Source of the DNA: Haberlea rhodopensis
Lineage: Eukaryota > Streptophyta > Magnoliopsida > Lamiales > Gesneriaceae
Length of the DNA: 64,000 nt
Reading direction: 5' to 3'
Assembly: GCA_907163345.1 (NCBI GenBank)
Contig: CAJQUN010000143.1
Span: forward strand, 1-64,000
Every line of letters starts with the position of its first letter. Position 1 is the stretch's first letter. Position numbers and translations under genes: made by a program. Shown one piece after another: positions 31,733-43,325 of the stretch. Under the pieces are notes generated by a model. The model was not told the origin of the DNA. It ran no database searches and saw only the letters and a program-made list of their open reading frames with translations.

Positions 31733-33868
31733 TGTGACATCCCCGAAATGGTTAATTGCTATTTGGCTTTAATTGTGTTTACATGATTAATTATGTGGTA
31801 ATTGATTATGTTTTGGGATTTATTTACCTTATGGAAATGCATGGTCATGTGGATAGGGGTGACCCGGGATTGCATTTTAGGGTGCATGTGGTGCATGTTG
31901 GGTAAATATTTTTGGAAGCATGATTATTTGCCTTGGTTAGCAATTTATGAGGAATCATGTGTTAATTGATATTATGGTGCATTTTGAGTAAATGCTTTGA
32001 AAAATATCATGTTGGGGTGTTTTATACACCATGGAATTATTTTGGTATGCTTTTAATTAAATTAACCCAATCCCCTTTTATCCCCAACCCCACTTTACCA
32101 AATCACTTTCACTTTACCAAATCAAAACCCACAAACCCTTCCCCTCCCAATTTCGAGCTCAAGCCTAGGGTTGAGGAGAAACCTTTCAAAAATCTTGATT
32201 TGTGGAGCATATTGGGTGATTTGAGATCCCCAAGAGGTATGGGTACCTCATGCTTTAATTTTGTAAGGTTTTGTTTGAGTTTGGTTTGATTTTGAATGGT
32301 TTTAAAATGGGTTTTGTTGGGTTGTTGTGGTTTTGGTTAAGGGTTAGATTTATACTTGTTTTGAAGTGTATTTTGGTGGTTTATGTTGGTATTTATGTTA
32401 TTGATTGGTTGGTTAAGTGTTGGAATGGGTTGGAATGGTTTTGAGGTACAAAAATGGGGGATTTTCGGGTTACAGGGGTTGGCGATCGATCGCCCATTCC
32501 AGGCGATCGATCGCGCCCAGGCAGTGAGTTTTGCCAACGCTTGGCGATCGATCGCCACTCTTGGGCGATCGATCGGCGGGTCTGGCGATCGATCGCGCCA
32601 GGGGTGGCGATCGATCGCCGAAGGGTGCAATTTTTAATTCTCGGACAGTGGGTATTGGCGATCGATCGCCGTGAGGGGCGATCGATCGCGAAAGCCAAAA
32701 TATGGTTTTTTTTGGTTATTTTTGTAGGACTTTTGGTATTGGACTATTATTGGGTTCTAATATTGGTATTTGTGAATATGTAGAACCAACCCAGGTGGCA
32801 ACACAGCCAAGGCATTGAAGTCCTACCATATCCTACATTTTGGAAAGGTACGTAGTGGACGTACGGGCACCCATATTGTGGATGCGGGTATATAAGTGGT
32901 ATTGCATTGTGGATGCATATACATGTTGATTCATGCTATAAGTGGTATTGCATTGTGGATGCATATACATGTTGATTCATGCCATATGTGGTATTGCATT
33001 GTGGATGCATATACATGGTAATTGATGCATATTGATGATAGATGCATATTATGATTATTGGATGCACATCCCATGAGTCGTGGTCATCCTTTGATGATTT
33101 TAATGCTTGCCGCTTTTTGTTTTGGTTCCGCTAAATGTGAAGCGAGGGGTGGGAGCGCCGCATGTCACATTTGAGCGTGGTTGTCATATGGGGCGAGGAA
33201 AGGGTATTTGCCGCTCTCTGTGAAGCGAGGGGTGGGAGTACCGCATGTCCTGAAGCGAGGTTATCCTATGCCGCCCATATGAAAATAAGCGAGGGGCATT
33301 AAAATACACTGTGATGGACAGACTAGGGAATGGTGACCAATATTTGGTACTGTTGAGATGGTATATGATGTCATGACATGTTTTGGCCATTAAAAATAAT
33401 CTGTTGATTATACTCATGAGTTATGGTACAGGGACAACCAAACGGGAAGCGTTTGAAATGCATGGAAAACAGGAAGTGTTTTATTATGATTATGCATTTA
33501 CGCTTTATCTTCATATTGTGTTGAATATGAATGATTATTATTGCTCATGTTTGGGGGTTGTCCTTGTAGGTACCTTTTTGGCATGATAGCAAGCTTTGAA
33601 CGGGTTGAGGTGGTGAGCTTGTGAAGCATTCTTTTGAGGATTAAAGGACAGGATTATTTTGTCTAGTGTCTACTCTAGGAGTAGTGTAAAACTAGTTGAT
33701 AGCATTCATCGATGAGGAATGTAATTAATCCATTCTTTTTGGAAGTCCTTATTATTACTTGGCATGTAATGCTTAAGCTCATAGACTCAACATGTTCTTT
33801 TCTCACTCTGATCATTATATTAGCTCTATTATGCCTTGTTTCCGCACTTAAGGATTAGGGTCCTTACA
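31733..33868 (+). repeat. TEK-A 5' LTR
   Basis: TGTGACATCCCCGAAATGG ... AGGGTCCTTACA. Eight CGATCGATCG-centred palindromes lie at 32481-32690. GTACGT-AGTGG-ACGTAC is at 32848-32864. Three near-identical TGCAT-TGTGG-ATGCA units follow (32895-33015). CCGCT...AAGCGAGG words (33110-33300), the 12-bp palindrome ATGTCATGACAT (33368-33379) and ATAATC/GATTAT hairpin (33396-33411) come next. ORFs reading RSIA/AIDR repeats are translations of the palindrome cluster. Confidence 0.92.
32481..32690 (+). repeat. CGATCGATCG palindrome cluster (TEK-A 5' LTR)
   Basis: Eight copies of GGCGATCGATCG followed by CC, CG or GC, spaced about 20-35 bp. The intervening DNA is not repeated. The same eight copies recur in the 3' LTR at 38467-38677. 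Confidence 0.9.
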
Positions 33869-33872
33869 TTAG

Positions 33873-33884
33873 TGGTATCAGAGC
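33873..33884 (+). other. TEK-A primer-binding site (initiator tRNA-Met)
   Basis: TGGTATCAGAGC starting four bases inside the 5' LTR end. Confidence 0.92.
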
Positions 33885-33938
33885 AGTGGTTAGAGAACCC
33901 GGGAACGAGTGAAGGGTAGCCTTAGCATGGTTGGCTAG

Positions 33939-36900
33939 GTGCTTACATTTGAAGCATCTTCACAAGGGGATAGGCCGGGAGAGCCGAGGTGCAACAATTG
34001 TGGAGGACCACATTCTTCAAACAAGTGTCCTGCATGTTATGTTTGTGGCAAGATGGGCCACATTGCTCGGTATTGTCCCACCAGGGGAGGTCAGTCAGAG
34101 TATCAGGGCAGCAGGCCAAGGTTTGAGGACAGGACAGTGCAGCAGAGGCAGCAGTTTGGGCCTCGTCCGTCGGGAGGTCAGACAGTGGGACCGCCCCAGG
34201 GACAGGTATATGCACTGACCAGAGAGCAGGCTCAGGCAGCCCCGGAGGAGGTGATTGCCGGTACGTGCCATTTATTTACGTACCCTGCTTTTGTTTTGAT
34301 AGATACAGGTGCCTCCCATTCTTTTGTGTCTGTGGGATTCGTGGAGAGACACCATATGCGCACGTCTTCTTTACCCACGCCTCTCCTTGTCTCGACACCC
34401 ACTGGAAGAAACGTCGTTGCTGATCAGTTCTTGGCAGATAGCCTCATTTATTTTGAGGGCAACGAGTTGAGATCAGACTTGATTGTGCTGGGTATGTTAG
34501 ACTTCGACTGCATCTTGGGTATTGATGTTCTGAACAGATATCAGGCAGTGGTAGATTGCCGGCAGAGAACAGTGAAGTTCAGACCTGAGTTGGGCAGTCA
34601 GTGGACTTTCTTTGGCAACGGTTCTCGTGCGAAGATTCCGTTGATTTCAGCGATCAAGATGACTCAATTGTTGGAACGTGGTCACACGGGCTATCTTATT
34701 TATGCCGTGGACACGTCTGGGAAGAGTAAGGAACTAAGAGTTGAGGATGTGCCAGTAGTGGCAGAGTTCGCTGATGTATTCCCAGAAGAAATCCCAGGAT
34801 TCCCACCGGCTAGGGAAGTTGAGTTTGGGATCGAGTTGTTGCCAGGGACATCCGCTATCTCTCGTGCACCTTATAGGATGGCACCGGCCGAGTTGAGAGA
34901 GTTGAAAGAACAGTTGCAGGATCTCCTGGACAAGGGGTATATACGCCCGAGCGTGTCGCCATGGGGCGCACCAGTTCTCTTTGTGAAGAAGAAGGACGGT
35001 TCGATGCGGCTGTGCATCGATTACCGGCAGCTGAATAAGGCTACAGTGAAGAACAAGTATCCTCTCCCAAGGATAGATGACTTGTTTGATCAGTTGCAGG
35101 GTACCAGGGTGTATAGCAAGATTGATTTGAGGTCCGGGTATCATCAGATTCGGGTCAGAGAGGATGATGTACAGAAGACAGCATTCCGGACACGATACGG
35201 GCATTATGAGTTCTTAGTGATGCCGTTCGGTGTGACGAATTCTCCAGCAGTCTTCATGAGTCTGATGAACAGAGTGTTTCAGCAGTATCTTGATCAGTTC
35301 GTCATCGTGTTTATTGACGACATTCTTATCTACTCCCGGAGCGAGGAAGATCATGTGAAACACTTGAGGACAGTGCTTCAGATTCTCAGAGAGCATCAGT
35401 TGTATGCTAAGCTCAGTAAGTGCGAGTTTTGGCTGAGCAGTGTAGTGTTTCTGGGGCATGTCATTTCGAGCAGCGGGATATCAGTGGACCCCAAGAAGAT
35501 TGAGGCTGTGATGGAGTGGGCTGCCCCCACTTCTGTGCCTGAGATCCGGAGTTTTCTTGGTTTGGCCGGGTATTATCGGCGCTTTGTTGAGGGCTTTTCG
35601 AAGATTGCCAAGCCGCTGACTCAGTTGACTCAGAAGGGTATGCCTTTCTTTTGGTCAGAAACTTGTGAGGAGAGCTTCCAGGAGTTAAAGCACCGGTTGA
35701 CGACGGCGCCAGTGTTAGTGATCCCGACGGAGAACTCCAGATTTGTTCTGTATACTGATGCATCACTGCAGGGCCTTGGATGTGTTATGATGCAAGATAA
35801 GCATGTGGTAGCATATGCATCGAGGCAGTTGAAGCCGCATGAGACCAGATATCCAGTTCATGACTTGGAATTGGCGGCTATCATCTTCGCCCTGAAGATC
35901 TGGAGGCATTACTTATATGGCACTTCATTCACCATATACACGGATCACAAGAGCCTCAAGTTTCTATTCACTCAGGCGGAGCTGAACATGAGACAGAGGA
36001 GATGGATGGACCTACTCAAGGACTATGACTGTGAGATAGAGTACCATCCTGGGAAAGCCAATTTGACAGTGGACGCCTTGAGCCGGAAAGTGAGGAGTTC
36101 TGCTGAGGACGTCATCCATTTGTCGGCTATGATGACCTCCTATTGCCATCTCGGCTATGATTTTGATATAGATGCATTACCAGTGTATGTCTCTACCTTA
36201 TTAGCTGAGCCAGATATTTATGAGAACATCAGGAGAGCTCAGAGATCAGATGCTGAGGTTCAGAGATGGTTGTCTATAGTGCATCTTGGTCAGCCGACGA
36301 AGTTCAGAGTGGCCGACGATGGATCTTTGAGATTGGGTAACCGCTGGGTAGTTCCGAGTACGCCGGAGTTGCGTAAGGGAATCTTGGAGCGAGCTCACAG
36401 TAGCAGACTTAGCATCCACCCAGGCGGGAAGAAGATGTACAGAGATCTGCGTGGTCAGTTTTGGTGGAAGAGAATGAAGTCTGATGTCGTCGCTTTTGTG
36501 AAGAGGTGTCTGATCTGCCAGCAGGTTAAGGCAGAGAGGCAGAGACCTGGCGGCGAATTGAGGAGCTTGGAGATACCGAAGTGGAAGTGGGAGCACATTT
36601 CCATGGACTTCGTGACTCATTTGCCGAGGAGTGCTTCAGGCTTCGATGCTATTTGGGTGATTGTGGACAGATTGACCAAGGTAGCCCACTTTATCCCCTA
36701 TAGCATGACCTTTACATTCTTGAGGATGGCGCAGTTATATATTAGAGATGTGGTGAGATTGCATGGGATCCCCGTTTCCATAGTGTCAGATCGAGATCCG
36801 CGATTCACATCTCATTTCTGGGAAGGCCTTCAGTCAGCCTTGGGAACTGAGGTCAGATTGAGCACTGCTTATCATCCTCAGACGGATGGCCAGACCGAGC

Positions 36901-37466
36901 GCACGATTCAGACGCTCGAGGACATGTTGAGAGCTTGCGTATTGGAGTTCGACGCCTCTTGGCAAGATTCAGTGCCTCTGGTAGAGTTTTCTTATAACAA
37001 TAGCTACCAGGCAAGTATTCAGATGGCTCCGTTTGAAGCTCTTTATGGCAGACGGTGTAGATCACCCTTATGTTGGGATGATTTGGACCGCAAATCGGTC
37101 GGAGGACCAGAGCTGATTCGGGAGATGGAAGAGAAGATAAAGATTATAAGGCAGAAAATGAAAGCGGCACAGGACAGACAGGCTGCTTATGCAAATAAAC
37201 GGCAGAGACCGTTGGAGTTTCAGTTGGGAGATAAGGTCTTTTTGAAGATCTCGCCTTTCAGAGGCGTTGTGCGATTTGGGATGCGCGGGAAACTGTCTCC
37301 GAGGTATGTTGGACCGTACGAGATCTTGCAGCGCATTGGCACATTGGCTTACCGACTGGCTTTGCCGCCTTCTTTATCTGGGATACATGATGTGTTTCAT
37401 GTATCGATGCTGCAAAGTATGAGCCGGATCCGTCTCACGTGTTACAGCCTTCCGAAGTTCAGTTAG
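33939..37466 (+). pseudogene. TEK-A gag remnant plus Pol (PR-RT-RH-INT), frameshifted at end
   Basis: A 1,175-codon open frame; the listed start uses a non-ATG codon region because the true gag start is deleted. Near residues 20-45 are zinc knuckles (CNNCGGPHSSNKC, CYVCGKMGHIARYC). The protease active site LIDTGASHSF is near 120. RT has CIDYRQLNKA and active site FIDDILIYS. RNase H has LYTDASLQG and IYTDHKSLKF. Integrase has the HHCC finger (RCLICQQVKAERQ) and DDE residues (MDFVTHLP, VSDRDPRF, TDGQTERTIQ). Catalytic residues are all present. A one-base loss near 37412 puts the chromodomain out of frame. Without capsid it cannot form its own particle. Confidence 0.9.
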
Positions 37467-37705
37467 AGTCAGATGTATCTTATGTAGAACGGCCTGTTAG
37501 AATTCTGGACAGAGCAGACCGTATACTTCGGAACAAAGTGATACCGATGATCAAAGTTCAGTGGGATCGCAGGGGTGTCGAGGAGGCTACGTGGGAGACG
37601 GAGCAGCATATGGTGCAGCACTACCCGGAACTATTCTCTGGTATGAGTTTATGTTTAGTTTCTGTTGGGGTAAGTGCATGTGATTTCGAGGACGAAATCT
37701 TATAA
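37413..37705 (+). pseudogene. TEK-A chromodomain, out of frame
   Basis: In the frame one base off from the Pol ORF: YVERPVRILDRADR, IKVQWDRRGVEEATWE and a C-terminal YPELF, the chromovirus chromodomain that in this family directs integration to marked chromatin. It ends shortly before the GAGGACGAAATC and purine tract (37704-37717). Confidence 0.85.
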
Positions 37706-37717
37706 GTAGGGGAGTAT

Positions 37718-39891
37718 TGTGACATCCCCGAAATGGTTAATTGCTATTTGGCTTTAATTGTGTTTACATGATTAATTATGTGGTAATTGATTATGTTTTG
37801 GGATTTATTTACCTTATGGAAATGCATGGTCATGTGGATAGGGGTGACCCGGGATTGCATTTTAGGGTGCATGTGGTGCATGTTGGGTAAATATTTTTGG
37901 AAGCATGATTATTTGCCTTGGTTAGCAATTTATGAGGAATCATGTGTTAATTGATATTATGGTGCATTTTGAGTAAATGCTTTGAAAAATATCATGTTGG
38001 GGTGTTTTATACACCATGGAATTATTTTGGTATGCTTTTAATTAAATTAACCCAATCCCCTTTTATCCCCAACCCCACTTTACCAAATCACTTTCACTTT
38101 ACCAAATCAAAACCCACAAACCCTTCCCCTCCCAATTTTCGAGCTCAAGCCTAGGGTTGAGGAGAAACCTTTCAAAAATCTTGATTTGTGGAGCATATTG
38201 GGTGATTTGAGATCCCCAAGAGGTATGGGTACCTCATGCTTTAATTTTGTAAGGTTTTGTTTGAGTTTGGTTTGATTTTGAATGGTTTTAAAATGGGTTT
38301 TGTTGGGTTGTTGTGGTTTTGGTTAAGGGTTAGATTTATACTTGTTTTGAAGTGTATTTTGGTGGTTTATGTTGGTATTTATGTTATTGATTGGTTGGTT
38401 AAGTGTTGGAATGGGTTGGAATGGTTTTGAGGTACAAAAATGGGGGATTTTCGGGTTACAGGGGTTGGCGATCGATCGCCCATTCCAGGCGATCGATCGC
38501 GCCCAGGCAGTGAGTTTTGCCAGCGCTTGGCGATCGATCGCCACTCTTGGGCGATCGATCGGCGGGTCTGGCGATCGATCGCGCCAGGGGTGGCGATCGA
38601 TCGCGAAGGGTGCAATTTTTAATTCTCGGACAGTGGGTATTGGCGATCGATCGCCGTGAGGGGCGATCGATCGCGAAAGCCAAAATATGGTTTTTTTTTG
38701 GTTATTTTTGTAGGACTTTTGGTATTGGACTATTATTGGGTTCTAATATTGGTATTTGTGAATATGTAGAACCAACCCAGGTGGCAAAACAGCCAAGGCA
38801 TTGAAGTCCTACCATATCCTACATTTTGGAAAGGTACGTAGTGGACGTACGGGCACCCAACGGTAACATGTATTTTATATACTCATTGTTTATGCATTGT
38901 GGATGCGGGTATATAAGTGGTATTGCATTGTTGATGCATATACATGTTGATTCATGCTATAAGTGGTATTGCATTGTGGATGCATATACATGTTGATTCA
39001 TGCCATATGTGGTATTGCATTGTGGATGCATATACATGGCAATTGATGCATATTGATGATAGATGCATATTATGATTATTGGATGCACATCCCATGAGTC
39101 GTGGTCATCCTTTGATGATTTTAATGCTTGCCGCTTTTTGTTTTGGTTCCGCTAAATGTGAAGCGAGGGGTGGGAGCGCCGCATGTCACATTTGAGCGTG
39201 GTTGTCATATGGGGCGAGGAAAGGGTATTTGCCGCTCTCTGTGAAGCGAGGGGTGGGAGTACTGCATGTCCATTGAAGCGAGGTTATCCTATGCCGCCCA
39301 TATGAAAATAAGCGAGGGGCATTAAAATACACTGTGATGGACAGACTAGGGAATGGTGACCAATATTTGGTACTGTTGAGATGGTATATGATGTCATGAC
39401 ATGTTTTGGCCATTAAAAATAATCTGTTGATTATACTCATGAGTTATGGTACAGGGACAACCAAACGGGAAGCGTTTGAAATGCATGGAAAACAGGAAGT
39501 GTTTTATTATGATTATGCATTTACGCTTTATCTTCATATTGTGTTGAATATGAATGATTATTATTGCTCATGTTTGGGGGTTGTCCTTGTAGGTACCTTT
39601 TTGGCATGATAGCAAGCTTTGAACGGGTTGAGGTGGTGAGCTTGTGAAGCATTCTTTTGAGGATTAAAGGACAGGATTATTTTGTCTAGTGTCTACTCTA
39701 GGAGTTGTGTAAAACTAGTTGATAGCATTCATCGATGAGGAATGTAATTAATCCATTCTTTTTGGAAGTCCTTATTATTACTTGGCATGTAATGCTTAAG
39801 CTCATAGGCTCAACATGTTCTTTTCTCACTCTGATCATTATATTAGCTCTATTATGCCTTGTTTCCGCACTTAAGGATTAGGGTCCTTACA
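37718..39891 (+). repeat. TEK-A 3' LTR
   Basis: Near-identical to 31733-33868. It has about 38 extra bp after GGGCACCC (near 38858-38895) that the 5' copy lacks, and a handful of substitutions. Palindrome cluster 38467-38677; GTACGT-AGTGG-ACGTAC 38834-38850. Confidence 0.92.
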
Positions 39892-39896
39892 AGCGC

Positions 39897-40472
39897 AGAT
39901 AGCTATTTCAGGCCAATCAAAGGTTCAGACTGGCGACCTTGCTCTTAGCCGTCAAGAAAGCAAACTTCGATTCATATGCTCCAACTGCCAGAGATGATGG
40001 GGCTGTTATTGCTCAATTAGAGATGGATGTTCATGCTCTTCACTTAGCTGTCCGTTTTCAACGACAGAAGCTCAGTGTATCCACTCCAGCAACAAGCCCG
40101 GATCATCCCTCTGCCAGCAAGACTCTGGCAGAACCTTTCATTGAGGTTATTCCATCTGGAGCAGCAGAACAGACTGCAGATCGCGAAGCAGATCAGACTG
40201 CAGACATTATAGCAGATCAGACAGCGGAGCAGCCATTGCCTAATGCTCCGTCTGCTACAGATGATGAACCATTGAATGTGTTGTTGGACTCACCAACAAC
40301 ATCTATTCCTTTGGGATCGTCAGACTCCCACGTTCAAATCAGTCCAACCGCAGAACTTGCAACAGTTGGCGCACCAGAGTTCGTCGATCCGGATCTGGTG
40401 GTATCCACTGTTGTTGCAGCTCTACAACTTGAGGAGCCTTCCAGACCCAGCACTCCTCCGGGACACTCAGAT
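39897..40472 (+). pseudogene. SIRE-B env-like ORF, middle part
   Basis: Continues in the same frame as the sequence left of TEK-A once the insertion is disregarded, with an early in-frame TAG near 39900. It encodes an acidic, Ala/Pro/Ser-rich stretch with a repeated ADQTAD word (about 40180-40230). It ends at the solo LTR, whose target duplication is CAGAT (40468-40472). Confidence 0.7.
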
Positions 40473-41323
40473 TGTGATGCCCCGAAATTAATTAATGGTA
40501 ACTTGGACATTAATTATGCTTATATGATGTATCATGTGTTGATGGATTTATGTGTTGGGTATTAAGATGTTAACATGATTAATTGTGTTAAATTATCAAA
40601 TATGAGGAAGATATGATTTTAAATGAAGTTTAGAGCATTGTTGTAAAGTGCTTTTAAAATACCAAGTTGGGTATTTTATACATCATGTTAAGTTTGGGGT
40701 ACAATTTTAATTAAGAAAAAGTAAACCCCCCTTTTTAAATCCCCTACCCATCACTTTAACCCATTTACCTTTCACTTTTTTAAAAACCCCCAAATCACTT
40801 CCCAACCCCAAAACCTACCCCCATTTTCGAAACTCACCAAAAGAGGAGGAGGAAAGTCCCACAAAATCCTTATTTGTGTGATCTTTGCTAGGATTTGGAG
40901 CCTACAAGAGGTATGGAACCATTCCTACAAGTTTTATGATGTTTGGTGTTGAAATGGGTTAAGTTTTGATGTTTTATGTGGGTTTATTTGGGGTATGTGT
41001 TGTTTATGGTTGGGGTATGATTTTTTGAAGTGTTTATGTTGGTTTTAGTGGGTTATGTTGTTATTGAAGTTATGAGGAAGTGAGCTAAAGGGAGCATGAT
41101 GAACGTAGGATGCAGGATTTTTGATAGTCTCTACTCTAGGAGTAGTGTAAATCTATAGCTTTAACATTCTTTATTGGGAATGTAATTAAATAGCTTTGAA
41201 AACTTTATTTTTGGCCTGTAATCTCCCTAGCTCAAACTACAACCGGAACCCTTAAAAGGTTATAAATGCATGTTCTGTCCAATTTATGTGTACTAAATGA
41301 TATTAAGGTAGGAAGACCCTACA
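40473..41323 (+). mobile_element. Solo LTR related to TEK-A, internally deleted
   Basis: Begins TGTGATGCCCCGAAATTAATT and ends GGAAGACCCTACA. Flanked by CAGAT on both sides (40468-40472, 41324-41328). The start, TTTTATAC region and end resemble TEK-A LTRs, but it is only 851 bp: the part that holds the CGATCGATCG cluster and GTACGT repeat in TEK-A is missing. It is a solo LTR left by LTR-LTR recombination. Confidence 0.85.
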
Positions 41324-41889
41324 CAGATGAAGATCTAGCCTTCATTCAAGAATTTTCTTCGGATTTGGTCACCCTGATCCGATCCGAAAGTCATCAAGCT
41401 GCCATATCTTCCATTATGCCAATTGCTGAAGAAGATAATCCTGCACTGTCATCATCAGATCACTCTCCCAGCCGGCTATCTGATGCACCTCCATTGCTGG
41501 CAAGGACTCTTCAGCACCTCTCTGACAACTGCATGTCACTCTCTCAACGTGTTCTAGAAGTTCATCAAGGTCAGAGGCTTACAGCTTTGGACTTTGATTC
41601 ATTCAAAGAGAAGATGACAGCCAGTATAAGCAGCCTTCAGCGAGGACTGAACGATTTGTTTTTTCAGCAAGCCACTTATAAAAACAGTTTGAGAAAAGAG
41701 CAGATCGAGCTGGCCACTGAAGTCCGAGCATCTGTTGCCAATTCTCTCCACACTCAAGACGTTCGTCTTGACGCTATCAGCTCGCAGCTAGCACAAGTTG
41801 TTGATTTTCTTCAAGAGATTGCTGCTGACAAAAAGGGGGGAAAGAAACAAGACTTCAGGCCGCATCAGTCTCAGTCTTCTAGAAAATAG
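41324..41889 (+). pseudogene. SIRE-B env-like ORF, C-terminal part
   Basis: Resumes in the same frame on the far side of the solo LTR and runs to a stop at 41887-41889. It starts DEDLAFIQEF. The last ~130 residues are Leu/Gln-rich and likely coiled coil (heptads around SISSLQRGLNDL and LDAISSQLAQVVDFLQE), ending in a basic tail. A C-terminal coiled coil has been noted for SIRE env-like proteins. The open stretch reported from 41266 includes LTR sequence at its start. Confidence 0.75.
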
Positions 41890-42142
41890 AATTATCAGAC
41901 TGTCTGTATTTAGGATTTTTGGTGATCAATAAAAATCCCCTTTCAATTAAGTCCTTGTTCATTTATTTTGAACTATAATAAAAGGCTTAATAATAAAAGG
42001 CTTAATCGATCCAACTTAATAATGTTCATTTATTTTGAACAAGAAGAAGTAATCGATCCGAAAGTATACGCTTCAGTGTTCCTATCAAACTGGTTATAAA
42101 GACTTAGAAGCTAGGTTTTGTCATCATCAAAAAGGGGGAATT
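41890..42142 (+). mobile_element. SIRE-B 3' untranslated region and polypurine tract
   Basis: Non-coding. A short duplication (AAAAGGCTTAATAATAAAAGG) lies near 41980. AAAAAGGGGGAA (42129-42140) precedes the LTR and is the polypurine tract. Confidence 0.8.
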
Positions 42143-43325
42143 TGTTAGTTCCGGACCTTATCGATGAGATTTTAAAGATGACAAAACATATCAGACCGGA
42201 TCGAGTGAAATCAGACTGACCAGATCGATCGCCCAAAACAGATCAAGCTGATAAGATGACAAAACATATCAGACCGGATCGAGTGAAATCAGACTGACCA
42301 GATCGATCACCCAAAACAGATCAAGCTGATAAGATGACAAAGCATATCAGACCGGATCGATGGATTTCAGACTGACTAAATCGATGCTTCAGATCGATCT
42401 CAATCTTTATCAGATCAGAGCAGTCAAGGATACATAAAGAATGGCTCCTCAGTCCGAATCATTAACGGCTATTTATTGTAGCATTTAATGTCGGAATTAA
42501 TGCTACAAAGAACCAAAGACTGAAGATTGCCATAAAAGGTAAGAAGACAAAAAGAGCCTACCTGACAGTCGCCGAAAGTATGAACCAGAACGGCAAGTAT
42601 CCTGAAGAAGAAGACTGTAGCTTACTCAGAGTTCAAGCAGAGTCAAAGTTGCACATTAAGGGAAATAATGTCGTTGGTACTTACAACTATAAAAGGATGC
42701 AACAAAAGGAATATACATGACTCTCGCTGATCAATTGAAAAACGCACAAGAAAGCAAAACAGCACAAGCTTACAAGCTCAGAAGCTCTCGAGCTGAAGTC
42801 ATTCTTAAGCACGTTTACTTTGTAACATTTGATCATTTAGGATCACTGTGCGCATCTTGTGTATTCTGTGTTGAAAAATAGAAGTGAGAAACATATTGTA
42901 ACTGTCAGACAGAGAGTGTCTGAGCAGATCGAGTGACTAGGAGTTTCAGTCTGGTAGTGAGGTAAATCCAGCTGAATCGGGTTTGTACAACAGGATTGTA
43001 TAAATCAAAGTCTTCTAGTATAAACCTTCCTTAATTGGAAGAAGGGGAGACGTAGAAGGATTACACCACCTTCGAACTTCCAGAAACATATCCTGTGTAT
43101 TATCTTTCTGCACTTGTTCTTTCATACTAGCCATCGAGCCGTTCTTACATACACAAGAACAGACCGTTCCGCACTTATTCTTTCAGTGGTCTGTTCTGTA
43201 CAAGAGTTGATTAAGAAACAGATTTCTTTCACTAATCCGAAAGAAATCACAAGGGATTAATTTTTACAAGGAGTGTTCATTCACCCCCCGCCCCCCCCTC
43301 TAAACACTCCGGACCGATCCTAACA
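42143..43325 (+). repeat. SIRE-B 3' LTR
   Basis: TGTTAGTTCCGGACC ... GGACCGATCCTAACA. Near the start is a three-copy, ~80-bp tandem repeat (42176, 42256, 42336) rich in CAGACCGGATCGA and CAGATCGATC words. TATA box TATAAAAG at 42688-42695. A homopolymer-rich CCCCCCGCCCCCCC stretch near 43285 matches one in SIRE-A. Confidence 0.9.

Larger units (their letters stand above)
31733..39891 (+). mobile_element. TEK-A: Tekay-type Ty3/gypsy chromovirus
   Basis: LTRs 31733-33868 and 37718-39891, target duplication AGCGC (31728-31732 and 39892-39896). Met primer site 33873-33884. The interior is only about 3.85 kb because the capsid part of gag is missing. Protease, RT, RNase H, integrase and a frameshifted chromodomain follow. 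PR-RT-RH-INT order and a C-terminal chromodomain identify a chromovirus; Tekay is inferred from the GAGGACGAAAT 3' end and sequence style. The LTRs are very similar, so the insertion is recent. It sits inside the SIRE-B env-like ORF. Confidence 0.95.
28884..43325 (+). mobile_element. SIRE-B: SIRE-type Ty1/copia, 5' truncated, twice interrupted
   Basis: Plus-strand order: RT from the AFLNGK motif, RNase H, a stretch with GATCGGTC-type words, a long env-like ORF, polypurine tract and 3' LTR. TEK-A and a solo LTR interrupt the env-like ORF. The 5' LTR, gag, protease and integrase are absent; the element starts at 28884 directly after the LARD-2 LTR. The 3' flank is GAGTT (43326-43330). Confidence 0.88.

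Noticed and set aside
32337..32783. ORFs on both strands encoding repeated RSIA/AIDR/DRSP peptides (also 38323-38804, 44558-44953, 45878-46152, 60892-61271)
   Set aside because: They are the palindrome CGATCGATCG read in various frames; no start, domain or conservation supports a protein.
33943..37065. Minus-strand ORFs under TEK-A pol (34734-35204, 35461-35766, 36246-36620 and others)
   Set aside because: Antisense shadows of the conserved Pol frame.
549..43325. SIRE-A and SIRE-B as two ends of one element
   Set aside because: Orientations are opposite, the RT break points overlap by ~15 bp, and outer flanks (GAACC complement versus GAGTT) do not form a target duplication. Kept as a finding, not a call.
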